The position numbers and the translations under genes were made by a program. Source: Marinactinospora thermotolerans DSM 45154 (lineage in GTDB: Bacteria; Actinomycetota; Actinomycetes; Streptosporangiales; Streptosporangiaceae). Taken from it: DNA of 64,000 nucleotides. The stretch spans positions 260,994 through 324,993 of the forward strand of contig NZ_FUWS01000007.1 in assembly GCF_900167435.1 (NCBI RefSeq). The letters are read 5' to 3'. Below, in pieces: positions 40,810 through 49,034 of the stretch; positions within the stretch are counted from its first letter, which is position 1; each line of letters begins with the position of its first letter. The notes under the pieces are model-generated. The model ran no database searches, was not told the DNA's origin, and worked only from the letters and a program-made list of their open reading frames with translations.

Positions 40810-41469
40810 GTGAGCCCCGGCATCCCGGAATGGATGGTCTCCGCGTACTCGTCCCCTCGCCTCGCCCCCTACCTGCGGTGGTGTGACGGCGACGTCACGA
40901 TGGCCGTCAACCTGTACCACTGGAACGTCATGGTGTCGGCGGCCTTCTACGGTCCGCTGCACACGTTCGAGATGGCACTGCGCAACTCCGTCCATAACCA
41001 GCTGTCCGCCCACTTCGATCGAGCGGACTGGTGGGAGAGCGTGCAGTTGCAACGTCCCGGTCCCAGTCTGGTCGACCAGGCGAGGCAGGCATGTCAGCGT
41101 CGCAAATCAACAACCACACCGGACGACATGATCACCGAGCTCACCTTCGGTTTCTGGGTCTCCCTGACCGCCCGCCGGTACGACCGGACTCTGTGGGTAC
41201 CCGTCCTCCGCAAGGCCTTTCCTGGGTACCGAGGTCGCCGCGATGCCCTGCATGAGGAACTGGAATCCCTCCGCCTCTTCCGCAACCGGATCATGCACTA
41301 CGAGCCCATCCACCGGCGGCACCTGGAGAAGGACCACGCGAAGCTCTACCGCGTACTTTCCTACATCAGCCCCGAGGCCGCGTCCGGGATCAAGCCCATG
41401 GACAGGGTGCCCGAGGTGCTCATGGTCAAGGAACAGATGTGCAGGGGCGATCTTCCGCCGAGCTTCTGA
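40810..41469 (+). CDS. Abi-like HEPN-domain protein
   Basis: The 219-aa protein resembles the Abi_2/AbiD-F family (YSSPRLAPYLRWCDGDVTMAV, FYGPLHTFEMALRNSVHNQL). It has a C-terminal HEPN-type R-x4-H motif, RNRIMH at 158-163. HEPN proteins of this kind act as RNases in abortive infection and toxin-antitoxin systems. The GTG at 40810 has GAAGG 6 bp upstream. It is the first gene of a three-gene set with the methylase and specificity genes (11-bp gap). Codon use is less GC-biased than in the flanking core genes, consistent with transfer. Confidence 0.8.
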   Translation: MSPGIPEWMVSAYSSPRLAPYLRWCDGDVTMAVNLYHWNVMVSAAFYGPLHTFEMALRNSVHNQLSAHFDRADWWESVQLQRPGPSLVDQARQACQRRKSTTTPDDMITELTFGFWVSLTARRYDRTLWVPVLRKAFPGYRGRRDALHEELESLRLFRNRIMHYEPIHRRHLEKDHAKLYRVLSYISPEAASGIKPMDRVPEVLMVKEQMCRGDLPPSF

Positions 41470-41480
41470 GGGAGGCCATC

Positions 41481-43145
41481 GTGGACCAGAACGGACCAAG
41501 GCTCGTGTCGCGTGCACAACTCGCCCGATACGCCGGGGTCAGCCGGGCCGCGGTGACCACGTGGCAGAAGCGGCACCATGACTTCCCCGAACCGGAGGAC
41601 ACGAAGTCTGAGCTCTTCGATCTCGACCAGGTCATCGACTGGCTGTCCTCACGCACCATCCCGGCCAAGGCCCGCCGCCCGAACGAACCTGTCGACGCCA
41701 CCTACGCCGACCGTGTGCGCGCCACAGCGGCCGCCGACGCCCCGGGAGCGACGTCAGCGCCCGGACACCGATCCCCGGTCGGCACCGACGACGTCGACAA
41801 CGCCGTCTTCCGTTTGTTGGCCGACCTTCGGGGTTTGTGCGCGCCCACCGAGTCCGCGCTCCTCATCGCGGTACTCGTCTTCCTCCGTTCCTCAGATGCC
41901 AACCAGTGGAGCCTTCTGCGAGAGCGGACCGGTCACGGCACCGTTGATGCGTCCGTGTTCGCGGCCGACTTCGGTGAGCACCTCCCTCCCTTCGTCCCTG
42001 GTGCCCTCCAAGGACTGGGACCTGACGCCTTCACCACGGCGGTCCGCGGAGTCGACGCGATCGACACCCACGGCCAAGAGCGGGACATCCTGTTGGCCGC
42101 CTTCAACAGCGCTCTCTCCTTCCTGGAGAAAAACTGGGACCCCCGCCACTCGATTCTGCGCACCCCGGAGTCAGTGGTGCGCACGATGGTGGACATCCTC
42201 ACGCCAGACAATCCTTTCGACAGCGTGTACGACCCCTTCTGTCGGATAGGCGACTTCCTCACCGAGGCCGTACGCGTACGAACGGAAACCGACCCAGCGC
42301 GGATCCCCCGTGTCAGCGGTACCGTTCCCAACGAGCTGGTCTTCGGTATTGCGGGCATGAACATGCTGATCCACGGTATCGAGGCCGAGTTCGGTCCCCG
42401 CCCCGGATTTCCCTGGGACCGCGACGCCGCACACGACACCGCAGATCTCGTCCTGACCAATCCGCCGTTCAACCTGAGCGGCCCGTCCGAAGGCTCCCCC
42501 CACGAGAGCTTCCGCTACGGAGAACCACCGAAGGAGAACGCGAACTTCCGCTGGCTCCAGCACGTGATCGATCGCCTTTCCCCGAACGGTCGGGCGGGCG
42601 TGGTGATGGCCAACGGCGCATCAAGCTCCGCCAACGCCAAGGAAGCCGCCATCAGGGCGAACATGGTCGAGGACGGTGCCGTGGAATGCCTCATCGCCCT
42701 ACCCGGCCAGCTCTTCCAGCACACTGCCATCCCCGTGACCCTGTGGATACTGAAGGCTCCGACAGGCGGGTGTGAGGAGATCCTCTTCATTGATGCCAGC
42801 AGACTTGGCCGTATGGCCTCGCGTACGACCCGAACTCTCCAGGAGGAGGACATCGCACTCATCCAACGCGCCTACAACGGATGGCGTGACGGGGAGCGAG
42901 ATGACTTCGGGAGTGACGCGTCGAGTATCAGCCACGTCGCGACGATTCAGGAGATCCGCGACAAGAAGTACTCACTTCGCCCATCGATCTATGTGACCGG
43001 ACGTGCACCGCAGACGAGCCAGGCAGAGCAAGCGGAGGCGCTCACATCACTCATCCAACGGCTGGACTCTCTGGAGGCACAGATTCCCTACATCGACGCC
43101 AGAACCAATCGGGTGCTCCAGGAGGCACGGAAATGGATTCGCTGA
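41481..43145 (+). CDS. Type I-like N6-adenine DNA methylase (HsdM) with N-terminal HTH
   Basis: The 554-aa protein begins with a helix-turn-helix (SRAQLARYAGVSRAAVTTW, residues about 9-30), unusual for HsdM. A linker and a helical region follow, then the N6_Mtase domain. Motif IV is NPPF (327-330), as in active adenine methylases. The SAM-binding motif I reads DPFCRIGDFL (from Asp251) where family members have DPxCGxGGxL, so two expected glycines are altered and SAM binding may be weakened. GGGAGG precedes the GTG start. The 3' end overlaps hsdS by 13 bp. No HsdR is present. Possible roles are modification, or a DNA-recognition scaffold for the HEPN effector. Confidence 0.85.
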   Translation: MDQNGPRLVSRAQLARYAGVSRAAVTTWQKRHHDFPEPEDTKSELFDLDQVIDWLSSRTIPAKARRPNEPVDATYADRVRATAAADAPGATSAPGHRSPVGTDDVDNAVFRLLADLRGLCAPTESALLIAVLVFLRSSDANQWSLLRERTGHGTVDASVFAADFGEHLPPFVPGALQGLGPDAFTTAVRGVDAIDTHGQERDILLAAFNSALSFLEKNWDPRHSILRTPESVVRTMVDILTPDNPFDSVYDPFCRIGDFLTEAVRVRTETDPARIPRVSGTVPNELVFGIAGMNMLIHGIEAEFGPRPGFPWDRDAAHDTADLVLTNPPFNLSGPSEGSPHESFRYGEPPKENANFRWLQHVIDRLSPNGRAGVVMANGASSSANAKEAAIRANMVEDGAVECLIALPGQLFQHTAIPVTLWILKAPTGGCEEILFIDASRLGRMASRTTRTLQEEDIALIQRAYNGWRDGERDDFGSDASSISHVATIQEIRDKKYSLRPSIYVTGRAPQTSQAEQAEALTSLIQRLDSLEAQIPYIDARTNRVLQEARKWIR

Positions 43146-43804
43146 TCGGCCCGCTACCCGATGCCTGGAGCGAACACCGGCTTGAAGAGGTCTGCGAGAT
43201 CCAGGCAGGCCCCTCCGGCGCGAGCCTGCCCTCCCGGGAGTTCGGTGAGCAGGGGACCCCCCTGGTCAGACCCGGCGACATCGCCGACCGGCGGGTGTCG
43301 GACACCGGCTTGGCCCACGTCACCCGCACGACGGCTGGACGACTGCGCCGTTACCGGCTCCGCTCGGGCGATATCGTCGGCACCAGGACCGGAACAATCG
43401 GCAGATTCGCCCTGGTCACCTCGGATCAGCGAGACTGGCTGTACAGCACTCAACTGCTGCGGGTGCGATCTTCTGATCGCATAGACCCCGTCTACCTGGT
43501 GCACTACCTGAGTCTGCCCCCAATCCAGGACTGGATCGACAGACACGCCTCCGGAAGCACGGTCCGGTCGCTCACGGTGGACACACTGCGGTCGCTCCCT
43601 ACAGCGCTACCTCCCCTGCACGTTCAGCAGGAGATCGGTGCGTCCCTCGAAGCCCTGGACGACAAGGCCCGCCTCCACGCCGAGATCAGCCGGACCACGA
43701 GCGAACTGCACGACGCTCTGGCCCCCATGCTGTTCTCTGGTCGGATGCCTGTTCCCATGGTGGACGCGACACCCGACAGCTCCGCAAGTGCCGCGGCTAC
43801 CTGA
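43133..43804 (+). CDS. Half-size HsdS-like specificity protein
   Basis: The 223-aa protein contains a single target recognition domain of the Methylase_S type (AWSEHRLEEVCEIQAG at the start, RPGDIADRR, LRSGDIVGTRTGTIGRFALV) and one C-terminal helical spacer (LPPLHVQQEIGASLEALDDKARLHAEI). Full HsdS proteins have two such units, so this one would need to dimerise and would recognise a symmetric site. It overlaps the methylase gene and is the last gene of the cargo before repeat copy B. Confidence 0.85.
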   Translation: MDSLIGPLPDAWSEHRLEEVCEIQAGPSGASLPSREFGEQGTPLVRPGDIADRRVSDTGLAHVTRTTAGRLRRYRLRSGDIVGTRTGTIGRFALVTSDQRDWLYSTQLLRVRSSDRIDPVYLVHYLSLPPIQDWIDRHASGSTVRSLTVDTLRSLPTALPPLHVQQEIGASLEALDDKARLHAEISRTTSELHDALAPMLFSGRMPVPMVDATPDSSASAAAT

Positions 43805-43843
43805 TCTTCCAGAAGACGCTACGGCGGCACGTTGTTGTTAACC

Positions 43844-43954
43844 GTTGCGCTCGCCAAGGTCATCACGACCATGCGGGACACCGGCCGCGACATGCACGAC
43901 AGGTACAAGGAGACCTCGCGCGGCGGCCTCGCCGTCAACGTGATCGAGTGCTGA
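43844..43954 (+). repeat. sdaA 3'-end repeat, copy B
   Basis: This copy still reads as the C-terminus of SdaA ([19 protein letters not shown] and so on, with the same stop) but has no upstream coding sequence. It is preceded by GTTAAC at 43837. It is the likely right end of the first insertion. Confidence 0.85.
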
Positions 43955-44037
43955 CGGCCCCACCCGAACCACGGCCGCACGCACCGCGTCGAACAGACGA
44001 GAAACGCCCCCACCATCTGAACGGAGAGCGTGGTCAC

Positions 44038-44676
44038 ATGGACCTGCAGGAGCGCTACGCCCAGCTCCACAACGGGATCCGGTTCGCCATCGAGACCATC
44101 GAAGACGCCTACCGCCTCCCACCTCCCCTGGAAGAGGAACTCCACCACTGGGTGATCTCGGAGTGGGAGAGCAGGCGTTCCAGCATCGACTGGTGCGACA
44201 ACGACCAGGACCTGCTCACGGTGACGAGCAACCTCACCCACCTGGCCCAGTCGTACCAGGAACTACGCAAGAGACTGTTCTCCGACCTGTACCACTTCGG
44301 CCCGGAGCCGCCGTGGCGGCGCGTCCATCACACGCTCGCCGTCAGGCTGCCGGTGCAGTTCCACCACAGCGACTCCGAGTACTACATCCTGCAGGACCGG
44401 GGCATGAACCGCTGGACGTTCCACGTCCACGGCTGGACCAGGTCTGAGAACGGCGAGCGTGAGCCCACCGTCCGAGAGTTCGAGGTCGAGCTGACCGGAC
44501 GCTCCTGCCGCATCCCCGACGAGCTCGAGGGAGACCGACTACTCGACCAACTCTTCTATGGCCTCATGCTGATGAAGGACGAGCACTACTACATGCGCAC
44601 GCTCAGGGACGAGGTGGTCATGGAAGCGGAGCGGATCGTCCACGCGGAGGAGGACGACGGCCACGGCCGGGAGTGA
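44038..44676 (+). CDS. Unrecognised 212-aa protein, sole gene of second insert
   Basis: The protein is acidic and probably cytoplasmic, with no transmembrane segment. The N-terminal half is helical (LQERYAQLHNGIRFAIETIEDAYRLPPPLEEELHHWV) and the C-terminal part contains a beta-rich stretch (RWTFHVHGWTRSENG, VREFEVELTGRSCRIP) and further helices. I do not recognise a family. GGAGAGCGTGGTCAC precedes ATG 44038. It is the only gene between repeat copies B and C, so it is probably the selected cargo of an insertion. A defence, immunity or regulatory role is a guess from location only. Confidence 0.75.
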   Translation: MDLQERYAQLHNGIRFAIETIEDAYRLPPPLEEELHHWVISEWESRRSSIDWCDNDQDLLTVTSNLTHLAQSYQELRKRLFSDLYHFGPEPPWRRVHHTLAVRLPVQFHHSDSEYYILQDRGMNRWTFHVHGWTRSENGEREPTVREFEVELTGRSCRIPDELEGDRLLDQLFYGLMLMKDEHYYMRTLRDEVVMEAERIVHAEEDDGHGRE

Positions 44677-44731
44677 GGGGAGGCATCACCCCTGTGGTGC
44701 CCGAGGCCGCTCCGGTGGACCACTGTCAACC

Positions 44732-44842
44732 GTTGCACTCGCCAAGATCACCACGACCGTGCGGGACACCGGCCGTGACATGCACGGCACGTCCCAGGAG
44801 ACGTCGCGCGGCGGCCTCGCTGTCAACGTCATCGAGTGCTGA
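44732..44842 (+). repeat. sdaA 3'-end repeat, copy C
   Basis: This is the most diverged copy. It still has an open frame to the same stop ([14 protein letters not shown] and so on). It is preceded by GTCAACCGTTGCACTCGCC, nearly the same sequence as before copy B. It is interpreted as the oldest right-end junction. Confidence 0.8.
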
Positions 44843-44869
44843 GCCCGTCCGCTTCGCGCGTAGTGACGG

Positions 44870-45257
44870 GTGGAGCGCGTCCTGGCCGGTGAGGTGGTGG
44901 CCGCCCTCCATCCGCCACCGCCCGCGCGGAGTTCACGGCGCGCTTCTCTCCACACGCTCCTTCGGGGACGCCCGCAACCTGCCCGCCGCCTCCTTGGGGG
45001 AGCACGCCGAGGACACGCCGGGCACGCTGATCAGCCACACGCTCGGCTCCGCTCCCAGCATCTCCGCCGTGCGCCGGATGGCCCGGCAGAACGGTCTGCG
45101 CCTGATCCGGGACTCGGCCGACGGCCGGCAGGTCACACCGCTCACGGAGGACATCGTTCAGCGAACGTTCGGTGCGGTCGTGGGCGAGGCGGGGATGGCC
45201 GAGGGCGCCGATCTGTACCTCAAGGTGGGACGCAAGGTCGCCCGTATCGACCTGTGA
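44870..45257 (+). pseudogene. Remnant coding sequence downstream of copy C
   Basis: From about 44930 to the stop at 45257 one frame has strong codon bias (GDARNLPAASLGEHAEDTPG, then SAPSISAVRRMARQNGLRLI and a C-terminus ADLYLKVGRKVARIDL), but there is no good start codon or ribosome binding site in that frame. A GTG at 44870 opens a different frame. The likely explanation is the 3' part of a gene whose 5' end was lost by insertion or frameshift. I do not recognise the family. Confidence 0.45.
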
Positions 45258-45379
45258 CCCTCGAGGGGCGGCGCTCCCACGCGGTGGGCGCCGTCCCGAG
45301 GCGGCAGCGGGTACGGCCGCAATCGGTTGGTGCTCGGCGCGCCCTTGCGGCTCCGGCCGCGCCGGTTCCCAGAGGCGTT

Positions 45380-45449
45380 CCCACGCCCGCGTTTCGAGGT
45401 GTCCGGGCGTGGGGAGACCCCGCCGGACGGAAGGGCGTCCGGCGGGGTC
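45380..45449. terminator. Two adjacent hairpins between convergent units
   Basis: Stem 1 pairs 45380-45389 with 45404-45413 (10 bp). Stem 2 pairs 45416-45429 with 45436-45449 (14 bp, perfect). They lie 19 bp after the LPMO stop and can serve both directions. Confidence 0.65.
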
Positions 45450-45468
45450 CGCGGTGGTGCTCAGCGCG

Positions 45469-46137
45469 TCAGCCGAAGTCGACGTCGCTGCACAGGTAGT
45501 AGGTCTGGTCCATGTGCGAGGCCTTCCAGATCGTGTAGACGACGTGGTGGCCGGTGCGCCCGGAGGTGTTGACGTCGATCATGTAGTTCTGGCTCGGGGC
45601 GTAGCTGCCGGTCTCCTCGACGAGTTCCAGGTCGTCCCAGCCGAGCGGCTCGGTGGTGGGGTCGTACCCCTGCTTGGTGACGTAGACCAGGAAGTAGTCC
45701 GCGCCGTGGCTGGCCTGGTCGTAGAGGTGGATCGTGAAGTTGTCCTCGACCGGCGTGGTCTTCCACTCCCCGACCGCGTCGAGGGAGCGGTAGCGACCGC
45801 TCTCGGCGTGGCCGCCGCTGCACAGCTGCCCGTCGGGAATGGCGCCCTGGTGGTCGCCGCCGACGTAGTCGCGGTACAGACCGTTCCAGTTCCACATGGC
45901 GTTGGGGTTGTCCTGCCACGCCTGCCAGCACATGGGGTCTTCCTGCGCCATGTCGGGGTTCAGGTGGTCGCTGCCCCAGCGGTCCCAGCAACCGTAGTTG
46001 CGGGAGGCGGGGTCGACGACGGACCCGTGGGCGGAGGCGGTACCCGTCCAGGCGACGAGGGAGAGAAGGGACACGGACAGTAGGGAGAGGGCGCGACGCG
46101 CCCGCCGGGTGGTGGTTGCAGTCTTCTCAGAGTGCAT
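45469..46137 (-). CDS. AA10 lytic polysaccharide monooxygenase
   Basis: The 222-aa secreted copper enzyme has a signal peptide ending ASA before His37, which becomes the N-terminal histidine of the copper brace. The second brace residue is His144 in QASHGADYF. Other signatures are HGSVVDPASRNYGC and HHVVYTIWKASHMDQTYYLCSD. Length and both copper ligands have the same numbering as Thermobifida fusca LPMO10A (E7). It oxidatively cleaves cellulose or chitin. There is no carbohydrate-binding module. A CelR/CebR-type palindrome upstream points to induction by cello-oligosaccharides. Confidence 0.95.
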   Translation of the reverse strand: MHSEKTATTTRRARRALSLLSVSLLSLVAWTGTASAHGSVVDPASRNYGCWDRWGSDHLNPDMAQEDPMCWQAWQDNPNAMWNWNGLYRDYVGGDHQGAIPDGQLCSGGHAESGRYRSLDAVGEWKTTPVEDNFTIHLYDQASHGADYFLVYVTKQGYDPTTEPLGWDDLELVEETGSYAPSQNYMIDVNTSGRTGHHVVYTIWKASHMDQTYYLCSDVDFG

Positions 46138-46173
46138 GCGCGGTCTCCGATTCCGGCTGGGGGTTCCGGATAC

Positions 46174-46187
46174 TGGGAGCGCTCCCA
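46174..46187 (-). promoter_or_regulatory. CelR/CebR operator TGGGAGCGCTCCCA
   Basis: A perfect 14-bp palindrome identical to the known CelR/CebR consensus of actinomycete cellulase genes lies 36 bp upstream of the LPMO start. No other copy was seen in the window. Confidence 0.9.
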
Positions 46188-46366
46188 AGTACTTCTCTAA
46201 TTACCCAGCGAAACAGAACGGAAACATGGAGTTTCCGAAAAACGGACCGCACTTCTCCGGCAGGCGGCCGGGGACGGCCCAGACGAACCCGCTTCCCCTC
46301 GGGTCCTCGGGCCTCCCCGGCCGCTCCGATCAGCGCGTCACGACGGTCTCCGCGCGCTTTGCCGAC

Positions 46367-46783
46367 CTACTCCGTCTCCTCCTCAAGCGCCGCGATGTCC
46401 ATGTGGATGACCTCCCACAGATGCCCGTCGGGGTCCTGGAAGCTGCGGCTGTACATCGCCCCCTGGTCGATGGTGTCGATCGAGGGCGCTCCCCCGGAGG
46501 CCAGGGCGGCGTCGACGATGGCGTCCACCTCCTGCCTGCTCTCCGCGGACAACGCGATGATCGCCTCGGCCTGGGTCGTGGTGTCGGCGGCCTTCCTCGA
46601 CATGGTGAAGCCCTCGAAGAAGTCGCGGACCAGGAGCATCACGGAGCTGTCCGGGCCGACGATCATGCACGTGGCGTTGTCGTCGGTGAAGCGCTGGTCG
46701 AAGGTGAAGCCGAGCGCGGTGAAGAAGTCGACGGACCGCTTCAGATCCGCTACGGGCAGGTTGACGAAGATCTTTCGGTTCAT
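46367..46783 (-). CDS. VOC-family (glyoxalase-like) protein
   Basis: The 138-aa protein has the paired beta-alpha-beta units of the vicinal oxygen chelate fold (KIFVNLPVADLKRSVDFFTALGF at the start, FQDPDGHLWEVIHMD at the end). These small proteins are often dioxygenases, glyoxalases or antibiotic-binding resistance proteins; substrate unknown. It is monocistronic. Confidence 0.88.
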   Translation of the reverse strand: MNRKIFVNLPVADLKRSVDFFTALGFTFDQRFTDDNATCMIVGPDSSVMLLVRDFFEGFTMSRKAADTTTQAEAIIALSAESRQEVDAIVDAALASGGAPSIDTIDQGAMYSRSFQDPDGHLWEVIHMDIAALEEETE

Positions 46784-47227
46784 GTGAGCAACGTAACAAG
46801 CACCACTGACATTTCTCCGCTCCGCGCCGGAGACACGAGGGACCGCACCCGACATCGCTACGGCGATGACCTCCCAACGACGGAGGAGACGCGCACCACT
46901 CCGCTCCCCCCCCAGGGCGTCGTGCCGGTGCCCCGCCTCCCACGACACGTGGGAACGGACCGGAGGAAGCGTGGCCGAGCTCGCCGCCGTCCTCGGCCGC
47001 CCCGAACACCCGCGATGCCGGTAAGGAGCCCCGACCGGCCTTCGGGCCGGCTCCTGCGGAAACGTCGGCCGGAGCAGGCGTGGCACCGAACCGGGCCGCA
47101 CGTGGGGTCGGCCGGTTCCGCCCGGAGCCGCGCACGGCGGCCACGGGGTCGCGGCCGGTGGCGCGGTGGACCTGCTCACCGGCCCACGGTGGAGCGGCGA
47201 GACGTCCCGTCCAGCGCGTCCGCGCGC
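46784..47227. other. Intergenic, no gene seen
   Basis: About 440 bp upstream of the VOC gene. Several frames are open because of GC content, but none has both codon bias and a start signal. Confidence 0.45.
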
Positions 47228-48076
47228 TCAGGCGTGCTGGGGCGCCTCGTACTGGGTGCGCAGCACCCGCTCGCGCTGGTCGTCCGCCTCCAGCGGGCAG
47301 GTGGCGCATTTGGCGTCACCGTAGCGGTAGTAGAAGCAGCATCCCCCGCGCACCAGGAACAGCCGGTCGGTGTCCTTCTCGGCCAGGCGCAGCGGGAAGG
47401 GACGCTGCCGGGTGATCGCCCGGGGCGTCCCCGCGTTGAGGTGGCCCACCATACGGGCGGCGCGCTCCCACCCCTCGCGCTGGTCCCGTCCGATCTCCGC
47501 GGACAGGGTGAGCAACGCCTGGTAGGCGGCGTCGGCGATCATGCCCCACTGCTGCCGGGTTCCGTAACGGGTGTGCGCGCGCACCGCCTCGACCACCGGC
47601 TCCAGCACCGCGACGATCGCGGACATGAAACGAAGGTCGAGGGCGTCCTCGTCCTCGACGACCTCGACTCCCGGACGGCGCGCCATGGGATCGCCGGGGA
47701 GTACCGCGACATCGGGACGTTGCAGGGCGACCTGGTAGAGCCGGCCGCTCTCGTGAACACGCACCCACAACCGGTCGGCGGAGGGCAGCGGGGCCCGAGC
47801 GGTGAGGTAGACGGTCCCGGCGGCGAAGGACACCAGCTGGTGCCCGAGGTCGGCCGCGAGGAAGGCCGACGCGGAGGTGCGGTTACCGCCGCAGGAGACC
47901 TCGGTGAGCAGGTCGAGCAGGTCGGGCACCCTGGCGGGCAGCTCGTCCAGTCGCACCCATCCCGGTCCGGCCGGCGCCTCCTCCTCGGCCCCGAGGAGAC
48001 CCACCTGTAGATAGAGCTCATGCTCGTTGATCCAACGCACGACACCGGCCAGTGGATGGCAACTGTGCACGGGCAC
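47228..48076 (-). CDS. FhuF-like siderophore iron reductase
   Basis: The 282-aa protein ends in a cysteine motif, GGCCFYYRYGDAKCATC (CC-x9-C-x2-C), which binds the unusual [2Fe-2S] cluster of FhuF-type ferric reductases. The N-terminal part has the IucA/IucC-FhuF-like helical region. It releases iron from imported siderophores in the cytoplasm. An iron box lies about 27 bp upstream, as expected for a gene repressed by DtxR/IdeR/DmdR with iron. Confidence 0.87.
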   Translation of the reverse strand: MPVHSCHPLAGVVRWINEHELYLQVGLLGAEEEAPAGPGWVRLDELPARVPDLLDLLTEVSCGGNRTSASAFLAADLGHQLVSFAAGTVYLTARAPLPSADRLWVRVHESGRLYQVALQRPDVAVLPGDPMARRPGVEVVEDEDALDLRFMSAIVAVLEPVVEAVRAHTRYGTRQQWGMIADAAYQALLTLSAEIGRDQREGWERAARMVGHLNAGTPRAITRQRPFPLRLAEKDTDRLFLVRGGCCFYYRYGDAKCATCPLEADDQRERVLRTQYEAPQHA

Positions 48077-48103
48077 CCCCTACGCGACCCTGAAAAGGCG
48101 TTC

Positions 48104-48122
48104 GTAGGTAAGCCTATCCTCA
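48104..48122 (-). promoter_or_regulatory. Iron box (DtxR/IdeR/DmdR-type)
   Basis: GTAGGTAAGCCTATCCTCA matches 14 of 19 positions of the consensus TTAGGTTAGGCTAACCTAA and lies directly upstream of the FhuF-like gene. Confidence 0.75.
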
Positions 48123-48250
48123 GCGGCAGCCGAATGGGAGCCCCGCCCCCTCCACGCCCCGGCACGGCCGTCCCCACGGTCGCGAGCCCGGGAGGTGGAT
48201 GACCCTCCCCTCGGATACGGTGGGCACGCTGACCGGCGCGAGGAGGGGTC

Positions 48251-48943
48251 GTGGGCGAACGGCTGGTGCTGTGGGACATCGACAAGACGCTGGTGGACAT
48301 GGACGGGACCGGATTCGAGGCCTTCTCCGCCGCCTTCGCCACGTTCAGCGGGCTGACCGACCACATCGACACACATGGCCCCGGCCGTACCGAATGGCAG
48401 TGGTTCAACGACACGCTTGAGGTGAACGGTCTGGCCGACCGCTCGGGGGAGTTCGCCCGCTTCCTGGAGATCCTGGAGGACGAGTTCCAGCGTCGCGCCC
48501 ACGAACTGCCCGAACGCGGGCGGGTCCTGCCGGGCGCGGAGGAGGCGCTGCGCCGCTGCGCCGAGGCCCCCGACGTCATCTCGTCGGTACTGACCGGCAA
48601 CACCCGGCGTAACGCGCAGCGCAAGCTCGCCGCCCTCGCCTTGGACCACCTGGTCGACTTCGAGCTGGGAGGGTACGGCGACGACCACTGGGATCGCGCC
48701 GAGCTGGTACGCATCGCCCGCCGTCGGGTACGCGAGGCGACCGGCCTGGAGTTCACTCCCGCGACGACCGTGCTGGTCGGCGACGCTCCCAACGACGTGC
48801 GGGCGGCCCTCATGGGGGGTGCGCAGATCATCGCCGTCGCCACGGGGCTCAGCGACGCCGACGCGCTGCGCGCCGCCGGCGCCACGACGGTCCTGCCCGA
48901 CCTCTCCGACACCGACACGGTCATGGCGGCGCTGCTGAGCTGA
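48251..48943 (+). CDS. HAD-family hydrolase
   Basis: The 230-aa protein has HAD motif I VLWDIDKTLVD (catalytic aspartates), motif II around SVLTGNTRR and motif IV LVGDAPNDVRAA. The helical cap after motif I fits the phosphoglycolate phosphatase-like subgroup. The GTG start at 48251 follows GAGGAGG. Substrate unknown. It converges with the Asp23 cluster at a shared hairpin. Confidence 0.9.
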   Translation: MGERLVLWDIDKTLVDMDGTGFEAFSAAFATFSGLTDHIDTHGPGRTEWQWFNDTLEVNGLADRSGEFARFLEILEDEFQRRAHELPERGRVLPGAEEALRRCAEAPDVISSVLTGNTRRNAQRKLAALALDHLVDFELGGYGDDHWDRAELVRIARRRVREATGLEFTPATTVLVGDAPNDVRAALMGGAQIIAVATGLSDADALRAAGATTVLPDLSDTDTVMAALLS

Positions 48944-48958
48944 ACCGGGTGGGAAAAC

Positions 48959-49003
48959 GGGACGGCGCCGGAGGCTCCCCTCACAGACCCCCGGCGCCGT
49001 CCC
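48959..49003. terminator. 13-bp bidirectional hairpin
   Basis: GGGACGGCGCCGG (48959-48971) pairs perfectly with CCGGCGCCGTCCC (48991-49003) between the convergent HAD gene and the Asp23 cluster. Confidence 0.7.
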
Positions 49004-49034
49004 TCCACAGTGGCTCGTTGTCAACGACCGCCGA

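Noticed and set aside
43844..44842. Copies B and C as parts of additional sdaA genes
   Set aside because: Homology is limited to the last 37 codons and no SdaA coding sequence lies upstream of either copy.
45998..48010. 670-aa plus-strand frame
   Set aside because: It covers the LPMO signal region, VOC and FhuF genes in antisense and has no conserved features.
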